DNA of 7,263 bases from Chromatiales bacterium (GCA_030614035.1 JAUWKW010000071.1:1-7263), one strand, 5' to 3'; numbered from the stretch's first letter, positions 1 through 6,677 are shown. A program made the numbers and translations. Notes: generated by a model from the sequence alone, not told the origin.

Positions 1-2
1 GT

Positions 3-788
3 CTATAAATTGCCGGTCGTCGGGTCCTTTTTCGCCTGTTGCCAGAGGTCTTCCAGTTCCTCCAGGCGCACGTCTTGCCATCGCCGGCCCTGATGCCGCA
101 GCCTGTTTTCCCCCGGCCCGAAACGCGACTCGAACTTCACCGCGGCACGCCGCAACGCGCTTTCCGGATCGCCACCCAGGTGCCGCGCAAGACTTCCCAT
201 CGAAAACAACAAATCCCCGAGTTCTTCCTCGAGCTCGTCCTGGTTGTCGGAATACCGGGCCTGATCAAGTTCGGCCAGTTCTTCGCGGACTTTTTCCATG
301 ACCTGGTCCGCATCCGGCCAGTCGAAACCGACCGTTGCGGCCCGTTTACCGAGTTTGATTGCACGGCTTAAGCCCGGTTGAGATGGGCTGACTCCAGCGA
401 GCACACCTCCGCTGCCGTCTTTTTCTGCCCGTTCGGCGGCTTTGCGGCGTTCCCAGTCAGCCGTTTGCTCTTCACTGCTGGCGAATTTTCGGTCGCCGAA
501 AACGTGCGGGTGCCGGCGGATCATTTTGCTGCAGATCCCGTCGACCACTTGTGCAAAGTCGAATGCCCCCTGCTCGTCCGCCATTTGCGCATGAAACACG
601 ACCTGCAATAGCAAATCGCCGAGCTCGTGGCGCAGGTCGTGCAGGTCATTGCGCTCAATTGCATCGGCAACCTCGTAAGCCTCCTCGATCGTATAAGGGG
701 CAATGCTCCGGAAGTCCTGCTCGCGGTCCCAGGGGCAGCCTTCGTCCGGGTCACGCAACCTGGCCATGATGTCAAGTAATTTCTGCAT
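3..788 (-). CDS. mazG: Nucleoside triphosphate pyrophosphohydrolase MazG
   Basis: 261 aa, complete, close to the 263 aa of E. coli MazG. It hydrolyses (d)NTPs to NMP and pyrophosphate in the cytoplasm, cleaning the nucleotide pool and, in E. coli, affecting ppGpp levels. Two tandem all-alpha MazG domains are visible. The N-terminal one opens with the family block LRDPxxGCPWD (11-21), then E35-E36-x-x-E39 and E55-x-x-D58. The C-terminal one has E169-E170-x-x-E173 and E189-x-x-D192, the acidic residues that bind Mg2+ in this family. RRHPHVF (91-97) is also typical. The ATG at 786-788 gives the normal family N-terminus, but no Shine-Dalgarno lies in the AT-rich sequence before it. It follows the Nudix gene by 22 nt, so it is probably the last visible gene of the fumC operon. 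An odd patch, FGPGEN (223-228), replaces the usual RFRAVE-like stretch. Identity is firm from the motifs; the operon is inferred. Confidence 0.96.
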   Translation of the reverse strand: MQKLLDIMARLRDPDEGCPWDREQDFRSIAPYTIEEAYEVADAIERNDLHDLRHELGDLLLQVVFHAQMADEQGAFDFAQVVDGICSKMIRRHPHVFGDRKFASSEEQTADWERRKAAERAEKDGSGGVLAGVSPSQPGLSRAIKLGKRAATVGFDWPDADQVMEKVREELAELDQARYSDNQDELEEELGDLLFSMGSLARHLGGDPESALRRAAVKFESRFGPGENRLRHQGRRWQDVRLEELEDLWQQAKKDPTTGNL

Positions 789-790
789 AA

Positions 791-840
791 GTTTATATAA
801 CTGTCTATTTTTAAATAATTATATTTATAAAATTCCTGAT
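791..840 (-). promoter_or_regulatory. AT-rich island at the Nudix/mazG junction
   Basis: Only 7 of 50 bases are G or C, against well over half in the surrounding genes. It covers the last ten Nudix codons and most of the 22-nt gap before mazG. On the minus strand it contains a perfect TATAAT (818-823), which would start a transcript about 23 nt before the mazG ATG; no good -35 accompanies it. It could be an internal mazG promoter or an unstructured, AT-rich translation enhancer replacing a Shine-Dalgarno. Confidence 0.4.
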
Positions 841-1413
841 GATATGTGCCGTAGCGCCCCAGATACGATGGCCGTCGTAGAGGTATTCATAAGTGTCGAA
901 TTGGACGCCCTTATACGTGCGCGTGGTCCGCGCCAGATTGTCTTCGTCCAGCAGGAAGGCCAGCGGCACCTCAAACGCTTCGGCGACCTCGATCGGGTCG
1001 AGTACAAGATCGGGGCTGCCGTCCACCATGCCCACGACCGGCACGACCGCATATCCGGTAACGACCGGGTAGGCGTCGAGGTAGCCAATCACCCTAACGT
1101 CCTCGGGCGGTATACCGATTTCCTCGGCGGTTTCCCGCAGTGCCGTATCGCGCGGCCCGTTATCGGTGGTTTCCGCGCGTCCGCCTGGAAAGCTGATCTG
1201 ACCTGCATGGTCTTTGACATGCTCGGTCCGGCGCGTCAGCAACACGGTCATGCCGTCCGGACGGAGCAAGAGTGGAATTAAAACAGCAGCGGATTCCAGC
1301 GGGGCGGTGAACCACGCCTGGGCGATTTCCGGTGACAGCTTCGCCAGCGCCGCAGCCACCGGGTCGGCCGGCGGTTGGGTATCACGCAGCCGATTAGTAA
1401 TCTGATCACGCAT
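811..1413 (-). CDS. Nudix hydrolase, CoA pyrophosphatase (NudL/YeaB-like)
   Basis: 200 aa. The family cleaves CoA and derivatives into 3',5'-ADP and 4'-phosphopantetheine, a cofactor turnover or repair step. The CoA-pyrophosphatase block LLTRRxxxxxxHAGQISFPGG (58-78) runs straight into the Nudix helix RETAEEIGI (93-101), which carries the metal-binding glutamates. The spacing between the GG and the RE is one residue longer than the strict Nudix consensus, and the position normally holding the upstream Glu is Asn; from memory E. coli NudL also lacks that Glu, so activity is not excluded. The C-terminal IWGATAHII (184-192) matches the family end. The start ATG (1411-1413) lies 14 nt after the fumC stop with no strong Shine-Dalgarno, which suggests translational coupling. 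The last codons fall in a very AT-rich tract and spell a run of isoleucines. A looser alternative is another NDP-X Nudix enzyme, but the extra upstream motif favours CoA. Confidence 0.88.
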   Translation of the reverse strand: MRDQITNRLRDTQPPADPVAAALAKLSPEIAQAWFTAPLESAAVLIPLLLRPDGMTVLLTRRTEHVKDHAGQISFPGGRAETTDNGPRDTALRETAEEIGIPPEDVRVIGYLDAYPVVTGYAVVPVVGMVDGSPDLVLDPIEVAEAFEVPLAFLLDEDNLARTTRTYKGVQFDTYEYLYDGHRIWGATAHIIRNFINIII

Positions 1414-1427
1414 CGGCGGACGTGCAA

Positions 1428-2816
1428 TCAGGACTTGATTCCACCCCGGGTCAACTCCACCGGATCCAATAAGCGATCGAGTTCCTCGTCGGTCAAATCA
1501 GTCAGTTCGGCCGCGATTTCCCGAACCGGCCTTTTTTCGGCGTAAGCCTTTTTCGCAATAGCAGCGCCTTTTTCATAGCCGATCACCGGGTTCAGTGCCG
1601 TGACCAGTATCGGGTTGCGGTTCACTGCTTCGGCGAGCCGGTCAGTGTTGACCGTAAAGCCCGCTATGGCCTTGTCGGCCAACAGCGCAGAGGCATTTGC
1701 CAATACCTCAATACTTTGGAGTAAGTTATATGCGATCACCGGCAGCATGACGTTCAGCTGAAACGACCCTGATTGCCCCGCGATCGTAATCGTTGCGTCA
1801 TTGCCGATAACCTGGGCCGCTACCATCGTCACCGCCTCGGGAATAACCGGGTTAACTTTGCCGGGCATGATGCTGCTGCCTGGCTGCAGTGGCGGCAATT
1901 CGATTTCGCCAAGTCCGGCCAACGGACCGCTGTTCATCCAGCGCAGGTCGTTAGCCACCTTTGTCAGTGCAACGGCCAGAACCTTTAACTGTCCGGATAG
2001 CTCCACCGCCGTGTCCTGGCAGCTCAGCGCCTCGAAATAGTCCTCGGCGGGCTGAAATGGATGCCCGGTATGCTCGGCCAAAAGCAACGCGATCCTGGCG
2101 CCAAATTTCGGATGGGCGTTGATGCCGGAGCCGACGGCGGTGCCGCCCTGTGCCAGTTCACTCAAGCGTGGCAGCGTGTCGGTCAGTCGCGCGCGTGCAT
2201 CACTGATCTGACTTGCCCAGGCACCCAGTTCCTGACTTAAACGCACCGGCATTGCGTCCATCAGGTGCGTTCGGCCAGTTTTCACGACGTCATCGAATTC
2301 TGCGGCCCTGGCCTCAATAGTTTCCTGAAGTTGCTGCAGGGCCGGCAATAAGTCTCCAACCAGTAAAAGCGCGGCGCTGACGTGAATCGCGGTCGGAATC
2401 ACATCGTTGCTGCTCTGGCCCATATTCACATCGTCGTTTGGATGAATGTCACTGCCGAGCGCACGACTGGCCAGCGTCGCAATGACTTCGTTCGCGTTCA
2501 TGTTCGAACTGGTACCCGAACCGGTCTGAAAGACGTCGATCGGGAACTGGCTATCGTGCAGTCCTTCGGCCACTTCCAGCGCGGCTGCCTGGATCGCCAC
2601 CACTTTTGCAGTTTCGATCAGGCCGAGTTCGCTGTTGGCGCCGCCAGCGGCCCACTTGATAAGCCCCAGGGCGCGAATGAAAGCCCTGGGCATCGTCAGG
2701 CCGCTGACCGGGAAGTTAGCCACTGCCCGTTGCGTCTGCGCGCCCCACAAGGCATCTGTTGGCACGTGCAGTTCACCCATGCTGTCATGTTCCTTGCGGT
2801 AAGATTTCTTGGTCAT
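1428..2816 (-). CDS. fumC: Class II fumarate hydratase FumC
   Basis: Fe-S-independent fumarase converting fumarate to L-malate reversibly in the TCA cycle; the active enzyme is a homotetramer. 462 aa, normal for the family. Numbered from the ATG: SGTSSNMNANE (100-110) and SSN (135-137) form part of the substrate pocket, THLMDAMP (183-190) carries the catalytic His184 (E. coli His188), and the superfamily signature GSSIMPGKVNP (313-323) carries the catalytic Ser314 plus Lys320 and Asn322. The N-terminus (YRKEHDSMGEL) resembles the fumarase variant also seen in mycobacteria. A TTG lies one codon upstream at 2817-2819, but GGGGAGG (2822-2828) is only 2 nt from it and 5 nt from the ATG, so I chose the ATG. 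First gene of a minus-strand cluster with the Nudix gene and mazG, divergent from purB. No [4Fe-4S] cysteines are needed, so the enzyme should be oxygen-stable. Confidence 0.97.
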   Translation of the reverse strand: MTKKSYRKEHDSMGELHVPTDALWGAQTQRAVANFPVSGLTMPRAFIRALGLIKWAAGGANSELGLIETAKVVAIQAAALEVAEGLHDSQFPIDVFQTGSGTSSNMNANEVIATLASRALGSDIHPNDDVNMGQSSNDVIPTAIHVSAALLLVGDLLPALQQLQETIEARAAEFDDVVKTGRTHLMDAMPVRLSQELGAWASQISDARARLTDTLPRLSELAQGGTAVGSGINAHPKFGARIALLLAEHTGHPFQPAEDYFEALSCQDTAVELSGQLKVLAVALTKVANDLRWMNSGPLAGLGEIELPPLQPGSSIMPGKVNPVIPEAVTMVAAQVIGNDATITIAGQSGSFQLNVMLPVIAYNLLQSIEVLANASALLADKAIAGFTVNTDRLAEAVNRNPILVTALNPVIGYEKGAAIAKKAYAEKRPVREIAAELTDLTDEELDRLLDPVELTRGGIKS

Positions 2817-2942
2817 CAAATCCTCCCCGGATGGTTGGACCGATTGGGCAAAGCACTAATTTCACGGCCGTTTTCGGCGCTGCTGATACTCATTGGTGTA
2901 TGATTCGGGCCCCAAAGTATAGGTTCTTTTTGATACGCAGGC
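2817..2942. promoter_or_regulatory. Divergent fumC/purB promoter region
   Basis: The 126 nt between the two divergent starts must hold the 5' signals of both genes. For purB (plus strand) I see TATGAT (2899-2904, 5/6 to the -10 consensus) without a good -35, and an alternative pair TTCACG (2861-2866) and GATACT (2885-2890) at 18-nt spacing, each 4/6. For fumC (minus strand) 2916-2921 reads TATACT, a 5/6 -10 candidate, which would give a leader near 90 nt. The purB and fumC candidates overlap, so the two promoters may compete. No operator palindrome was recognised. The region is certain to matter by layout; the individual boxes are guesses. Confidence 0.45.
2822..2828 (-). promoter_or_regulatory. 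fumC ribosome binding site that decides the start
   Basis: On the minus strand this reads GGGGAGG, a strong anti-16S match, with a 5-nt spacer (ATTTG) to the ATG at 2816. The TTG in the same frame is only 2 nt away, too close for normal initiation. This supports the 462-aa product over a 463-aa one. Confidence 0.8.
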
Positions 2943-4334
2943 ATGGAACATCCGCCCCTGACTGCTGTTTCCCCGCTCGATGGCCGGTACACCGCAAAAT
3001 GCGAACCACTCCGGGAGCTATTCAGCGAGCAGGGACTGATTCGTCTGCGAGCGCTGGTACAGGTACGCTGGGTCCAGTTTCTGGCAGAACAAAACGAGGT
3101 TGAAGGGCTGGGCCCGTTTGCCCCGGTGGTCAGCGACTACCTGAACACTCTGATCGACGGGTTCAGCGCTGACGATGCCCGCCGAATCAAGGATATCGAA
3201 GCCACCACCAACCACGACGTCAAGGCGGTCGAGTATTTTTTGGCCGAGAAATTTGGTAACGATCCGGATCTGTCTCAAATCCGGCCGTTTCTGCATTTCG
3301 CTTGCACGTCGGAAGATGTCAACAACGTCGCCTATGCATTAATGCTCCGGGATGGCCGTGATGACATCCTGATTCCTGCGCTACGCAGGCTCATCGGCAG
3401 TCTGCGCGGTATGGCGGAGTCAACGGCGGCGCTGCCGATGATTTCCAGAACCCATGGGCAGGCAGCAAGCCCGACGACGATGGGCAAGGAGCTGGCAAAT
3501 TTCGTCTGGCGGCTCGAACGGCAGCTCGATTCGTTTGCCGATGTAATCCCGCTGGCAAAAATGAACGGTGCCGTCGGTAACTTCAATGCGCACGTGGCGG
3601 CCTATCCCGAGCTGGACTGGATCACTGCCAGCCAGGCGTTCATCGAGTCCCTGGGCTTGCAGTGCAATCCGTATACGACACAGATCGAGCCACACGATTG
3701 GATCGCCGAGTACTGCGACGCGTTGGCAAGAATCAACACTGTGCTTATCGATGCATCCCACGACCTGTGGGGATACATCTCGCTGGGATACTTCGGGCAA
3801 AGCCAAGTTGCCGACGAGGTTGGATCGTCGACAATGCCGCACAAAGTCAATCCTATCGATTTCGAAAATGCCGAGGGCAATCTGGGAATCGCCAACGCGC
3901 TGTTGAAACATTTTTCCGCCAAATTACCCGTGTCACGCTGGCAGCGTGATCTGAGCGATTCGACGGTGCAACGTAATCTCGGGGTCGCAATTGCGCACGG
4001 GTATCTCGCCTACGATGGCATGGTCAACGGTCTTGCACGTCTTCAGGTAAATCCGGAGCGCCTGGCGGAGGATCTTGAGTCGCGTTGGGAATTGCTGGCT
4101 GAACCCATTCAGACGGTAATGCGGCGGCATGGAGACGCAGCTGCGTACGAACGGCTCAAAGAGTTAACCCGCGGAAAAGCTGTCGATCGCGATCAACTAC
4201 GTGCCTTTATCGAAACCCTCGACTTACCGCAGGATGCGCAGAAGTACCTGCTCGAACTGACACCTGCAGCCTATACCGGTCTCGCCGAAAAGCTGGTACG
4301 CAGCCTGGACCAGTTCAAAGCGAAAAAGGGCTGA
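2943..4334 (+). CDS. purB: Adenylosuccinate lyase PurB
   Basis: 463 aa (E. coli 456). It catalyses two steps of purine synthesis, SAICAR to AICAR and adenylosuccinate to AMP, each releasing fumarate. N-terminal SPLDGRY (10-16) is the PurB hallmark. TSEDVNN (122-128) and RTHGQ (169-173) with catalytic His171, and the flexible signature loop GSSTMPHKVNP (294-304) with catalytic Ser295, fall at the same numbers as in the E. coli enzyme. This loop marks the long 'E. coli-type' PurB rather than the shorter Bacillus type. The start ATG gives the expected N-terminus but is preceded only by a weak AGG (2939-2941). It is divergent from fumC, whose substrate is the fumarate PurB makes. In E. coli purB sits downstream of mnmA-hflD; here mnmA is two genes downstream and hflD is not in the window. 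Confidence 0.97.
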   Translation: MEHPPLTAVSPLDGRYTAKCEPLRELFSEQGLIRLRALVQVRWVQFLAEQNEVEGLGPFAPVVSDYLNTLIDGFSADDARRIKDIEATTNHDVKAVEYFLAEKFGNDPDLSQIRPFLHFACTSEDVNNVAYALMLRDGRDDILIPALRRLIGSLRGMAESTAALPMISRTHGQAASPTTMGKELANFVWRLERQLDSFADVIPLAKMNGAVGNFNAHVAAYPELDWITASQAFIESLGLQCNPYTTQIEPHDWIAEYCDALARINTVLIDASHDLWGYISLGYFGQSQVADEVGSSTMPHKVNPIDFENAEGNLGIANALLKHFSAKLPVSRWQRDLSDSTVQRNLGVAIAHGYLAYDGMVNGLARLQVNPERLAEDLESRWELLAEPIQTVMRRHGDAAAYERLKELTRGKAVDRDQLRAFIETLDLPQDAQKYLLELTPAAYTGLAEKLVRSLDQFKAKKG

Positions 4335-4397
4335 TCTCACGAAGACACTAGCGGCACAAGCACCGCGAGCGAGTCCGGCAAGCGCAATAGTCAGCCG

Positions 4398-4835
4398 ATG
4401 AGAGATCGAGCATATTCCGTTCGCATAGCCCAATGGCCGGCTGATGCCGCTGCGATTCAGCACGTGCGCGAATGCGTTTTCGTCGAGGAACAAAGAATTC
4501 CCGCTGAAATCGAGTGGGATGGCCTGGATTCCCAATGTATTCATGTACTTGCATCGGTAGAAAACCGTGACGCAGTCGGTACGGCGCGTCTCGAACCGAC
4601 CGGTAAAATTGGCAGGGTCTCCGTTCTAAAACCGCTGCGCAAACAGGGTATTGGAACGGTCATGGTGCAGCAGCTCGTGGCGGAAGCGCGCCGAGCCGGA
4701 TACGCGGAAGTGTACCTTCACGCACAGGTGGACTCCCTGCACTTTTATAAGAATCTGGGCTTTTATCCCGAGGGGGCCCAATTCGACGAAGCCGGAATTC
4801 CACACCGGAAAATGAGACTGGATTCTGAGAACTGA
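4398..4835 (+). CDS. GNAT-family N-acetyltransferase
   Basis: 145 aa, a single GNAT domain transferring an acetyl group from acetyl-CoA to an amine; the substrate is unknown. Visible elements: FVEEQRIPAEIEWD (28-41), the strand and helix block common in YjcF-like GNATs; GTARL (61-65); the acetyl-CoA pyrophosphate loop RKQGIG (81-86, R/Q-x-x-G-x-G); and motif B, LHAQVDSLHFYKNLGF (107-122) with the typical FYKNLGF. It begins 63 nt after purB with no evident Shine-Dalgarno and no clear terminator between, so it may be read from the purB transcript. Its stop is 3 nt before the next ATG, so the two are almost surely coupled. I recall related proteins in which a GNAT domain is fused to the domain encoded by the next gene; that would make the pair one functional unit. 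Fold is firm, substrate unknown. Confidence 0.9.
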   Translation: MRDRAYSVRIAQWPADAAAIQHVRECVFVEEQRIPAEIEWDGLDSQCIHVLASVENRDAVGTARLEPTGKIGRVSVLKPLRKQGIGTVMVQQLVAEARRAGYAEVYLHAQVDSLHFYKNLGFYPEGAQFDEAGIPHRKMRLDSEN

Positions 4836-4838
4836 CTG

Positions 4839-5339
4839 ATGCAGGAACAGCAAACCGACAAAAAGCGCGATGTCGTGTCTTCGTTCGACGACAACCAAAA
4901 GGCAACTGTTGCGGTTGCTAAAATTGCCCAGCGTGGCCTGGCAATATATACACCGGACCTCGAACCGGGCGTCTATGATCACGAGGATTTTCTGGCAGTT
5001 GTAAAACGCCTCGTGCTGTCGAAACGTTATGCTCGCGTGCGCGTGCTGATTTCCAACCCTGGCAAGGCGATCCGAAACGGCAACCGGCTGGTCTCGCTGG
5101 GGCGCCGTCTGAATAGTTATATCGAGTTTCGGGATGTAAACGAAGAATTCCGCGAAGACCATAAGGAAGCGTTCATCATTGCAGACGACAGAGCATTGAT
5201 GTTTCGCGCGGATGCCGGTAAATGGGAAGGGATGGTTGGATTGGATGAACCACCGATAGCCCGCCAGCACTTGGACGTCTTCGAGAAGATCTGGCAGGTA
5301 TCCGAATATAAGCGCGAACTGCGACAGCTGAGCATCTGA
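4839..5339 (+). CDS. Uncharacterised DUF7931-like protein, possible degenerate PLD fold
   Basis: 166 aa, no signal peptide or membrane segment. A charged N-terminus (1-20) precedes a basic alpha/beta region. RVRVLISNPGKAIRNGNRLV (66-85) looks like a strand-loop-helix with a phosphate-friendly, Arg/Asn/Lys-rich loop. KEAFIIADDRALMFR (109-123) aligns by eye with the HxKxxxxD block of phospholipase D-like proteins (as in HAKFLIVDDR): the Asp and flanking hydrophobics are kept, but His is Lys109 and Lys is Ala111. So it would be PLD-like but probably not catalytic. I believe this family is DUF7931, often attached to a GNAT domain; that is recollection and was not searched. ATG is 3 nt after the GNAT stop, with the GNAT 3' end supplying the upstream sequence. 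Role unknown; a binding or regulatory partner of the acetyltransferase is a reasonable inference. Confidence 0.75.
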   Translation: MQEQQTDKKRDVVSSFDDNQKATVAVAKIAQRGLAIYTPDLEPGVYDHEDFLAVVKRLVLSKRYARVRVLISNPGKAIRNGNRLVSLGRRLNSYIEFRDVNEEFREDHKEAFIIADDRALMFRADAGKWEGMVGLDEPPIARQHLDVFEKIWQVSEYKRELRQLSI

Positions 5340-5416
5340 CCGTCGTACCTCCGCCGGAAATAAACCAACAGCAACCGATCTTTGATGTCAGTACGGCGTA
5401 GCCGCACGGCCCGCGC

Positions 5417-5425
5417 TGCTACAAT
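5417..5425 (+). promoter_or_regulatory. Extended -10 promoter of mnmA, likely leaderless start
   Basis: TGC-TACAAT: an extended -10 (TGn at 5417-5419 and TACAAT at 5420-5425, 5/6 to consensus). No convincing -35 lies 16-18 nt upstream, which an extended -10 can tolerate. Only 6 nt (GCCTGG) separate the hexamer from the mnmA ATG at 5432, so the usual +1 would be the A of the start codon. This lies in the 92-nt gap after the DUF7931-like gene, which otherwise shows only a short CGGC-GTA-GCCG stem (5394-5404). Confidence 0.55.
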
Positions 5426-5431
5426 GCCTGG

Positions 5432-6559
5432 ATGAGCAGCGCATCCAAACAATGTGTCATCGTTGGCATATCCGGCGGCGTGGATTCGGCCGTGGCTGCC
5501 CTGTTATTGCTTCGCGAAGGCCACACAGTCCAGGGCCTGCATATGAGCAACTGGGACGAGGACGACCGGTACTGCACAGCGTCAGAGGACTACCAGGACG
5601 CGCGAAAAGTCTGTTCGGATCTCGATATTCCACTGCATCGGGTCAATTTTGCCCGCGAGTACCGCGAGCAGGTGTTTGCTGATTTTCTAGAGCAATACCG
5701 TCGTGGGCGGACGCCGAACCCGGATGTTGCCTGTAACCGACGAATCAAGTTCGGCGCTTTTCTCGATTATGCGATGCGTTTGGGCGGCGATCGGATTGCA
5801 ACCGGCCACTACGCCCGCGTTGACCGTTCGGGTCAGACCGTCAAGCTGCTCAAGGGGGTCGATGCCGGCAAGGATCAAAGCTATTTTCTGCATGCTGTTC
5901 AGGCCGATGCGCTGTCACGGTCAGATTTTCCACTTGGGACATATACCAAATCAGAGGTACGGCGCCTGGCCAACGACTATGGATTCGCAAATCATGCCAA
6001 GCGTGACAGCACCGGCATCTGCTTTATCGGGGAGCGGCCGTTTCGTGAATTTCTCGGCAACTATCTGCCCGCTAATCCCGGTACGATTGAAACACCGGAC
6101 GGCGATCAAATCGGTGTGCACGATGGCCTGATGTACTACACGCTGGGCCAGCGGCAGGGACTGAAAATTGGTGGGCGCCGTGGATACGACACTGCACCGT
6201 GGTATGTGGCAGGCAAAGACCTGGCCCGTAACGTATTACTCGTAGTGCAGGATCGCGAGCATCCGCTGCTGTGGTCGTCCGGCCTCGTGGCGACCCAGCT
6301 GCACTGGGTTGCCGGTAGCGCGCCAGCCGAGGAATTCGAGTGCCACCTGCGCACGCGTTACCGCCAGACGGAGGCCGCATGCCGGGCGCAGGTGCAGGCG
6401 GACGGTGCTGTCGCGATCAGCTTTCGGGAACCGCAATGGGCCGTAACTCCTGGCCAATACGCCGTGTTCTACCGGGAAGAGGAATGTCTGGGCGGCGGTG
6501 CCATCGACGGCTCCACTGCCTGGGCTGACCCGAGCCGCGCTACGGCGCTAAGCGCCTGA
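5432..6559 (+). CDS. mnmA: tRNA-specific 2-thiouridylase MnmA
   Basis: 375 aa, complete. It installs the 2-thio group at wobble uridine 34 of tRNA-Lys, -Glu and -Gln, using ATP to adenylate the base and sulfur relayed from IscS through the Tus proteins in enterobacteria. The ATP PP-loop SGGVDS (14-19) is intact, followed by HMSNWDEDD (37-45). The first catalytic cysteine is Cys101 in NPDVACNRRIKF (96-107) and the second Cys197 in STGICFIG (193-200), matching E. coli Cys102 and Cys199. GKDQSYFL (146-153) and YYTLGQRQGL (235-244) are further family blocks; the C-terminal beta-barrel domain is present. The ATG gives the expected N-terminus, but no Shine-Dalgarno precedes it and a -10-like element ends 6 nt upstream. 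No hflD follows, unlike in E. coli. Identity is certain; the leaderless mode is inference. Confidence 0.98.
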   Translation: MSSASKQCVIVGISGGVDSAVAALLLLREGHTVQGLHMSNWDEDDRYCTASEDYQDARKVCSDLDIPLHRVNFAREYREQVFADFLEQYRRGRTPNPDVACNRRIKFGAFLDYAMRLGGDRIATGHYARVDRSGQTVKLLKGVDAGKDQSYFLHAVQADALSRSDFPLGTYTKSEVRRLANDYGFANHAKRDSTGICFIGERPFREFLGNYLPANPGTIETPDGDQIGVHDGLMYYTLGQRQGLKIGGRRGYDTAPWYVAGKDLARNVLLVVQDREHPLLWSSGLVATQLHWVAGSAPAEEFECHLRTRYRQTEAACRAQVQADGAVAISFREPQWAVTPGQYAVFYREEECLGGGAIDGSTAWADPSRATALSA

Positions 6560-6606
6560 GCGCGCGACGATGACGAGCGCGGCTACCGGGCCCCGTAATC
6601 GCAGGC

Positions 6607-6612
6607 TATAAT
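6607..6612 (+). promoter_or_regulatory. acnA: Candidate acnA -10 box
   Basis: Perfect TATAAT in the 118-nt gap between mnmA and acnA, followed at once by a GC-rich discriminator (CCCGCGCC, 6613-6620) and leader. The expected +1 near 6619 gives a 5' leader of about 59 nt. No good -35 is visible 16-18 nt upstream, so an activator may be needed. It indicates acnA has its own promoter. Confidence 0.5.
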
Positions 6613-6666
6613 CCCGCGCCGCGGCGGCCGCTGATCAGGTTCCAGCATCGCCACTGCCCCGAAAAT

Positions 6667-6670
6667 GGAG
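6667..6670 (+). promoter_or_regulatory. acnA: acnA ribosome binding site
   Basis: GGAG, 7 nt before the ATG at 6678. An out-of-frame ATG (6665-6667) just upstream is not the start, because only the 6678 frame stays open and matches aconitase. Confidence 0.7.
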
Positions 6671-6677
6671 AACGTCC

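Noticed and set aside
703..1281. 192-aa open frame on the plus strand opposite mazG and the Nudix gene
   Set aside because: Antisense shadow of two well supported genes; its N-terminal half is just the AT-rich junction translated.
2817..2819. TTG as the fumC start codon
   Set aside because: Only 2 nt from the GGGGAGG site; the next codon, an ATG, has proper 5-nt spacing.
4335..4397. Open, in-frame link of 21 codons between the purB stop and the GNAT start, suggesting a read-through fusion
   Set aside because: PurB ends at its normal family length and there is no recoding signal; an open 63-nt gap is expected by chance.
4626..5270. 214-aa open frame on the minus strand across the GNAT and DUF7931-like genes
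   Set aside because: Both plus-strand genes have recognisable domains or tight coupling; the antisense product shows no known motif and overlaps both fully.
5340..5416. Small RNA or riboswitch before mnmA
   Set aside because: Only a weak 4-bp stem (5394-5404) is seen, with no recognisable aptamer and too little room.
6544..6556. Hairpin GGCGC-TAA-GCGCC at the 3' end of mnmA as a terminator
   Set aside because: The stem is only 5 bp, lies inside the coding sequence, and no T-run follows.
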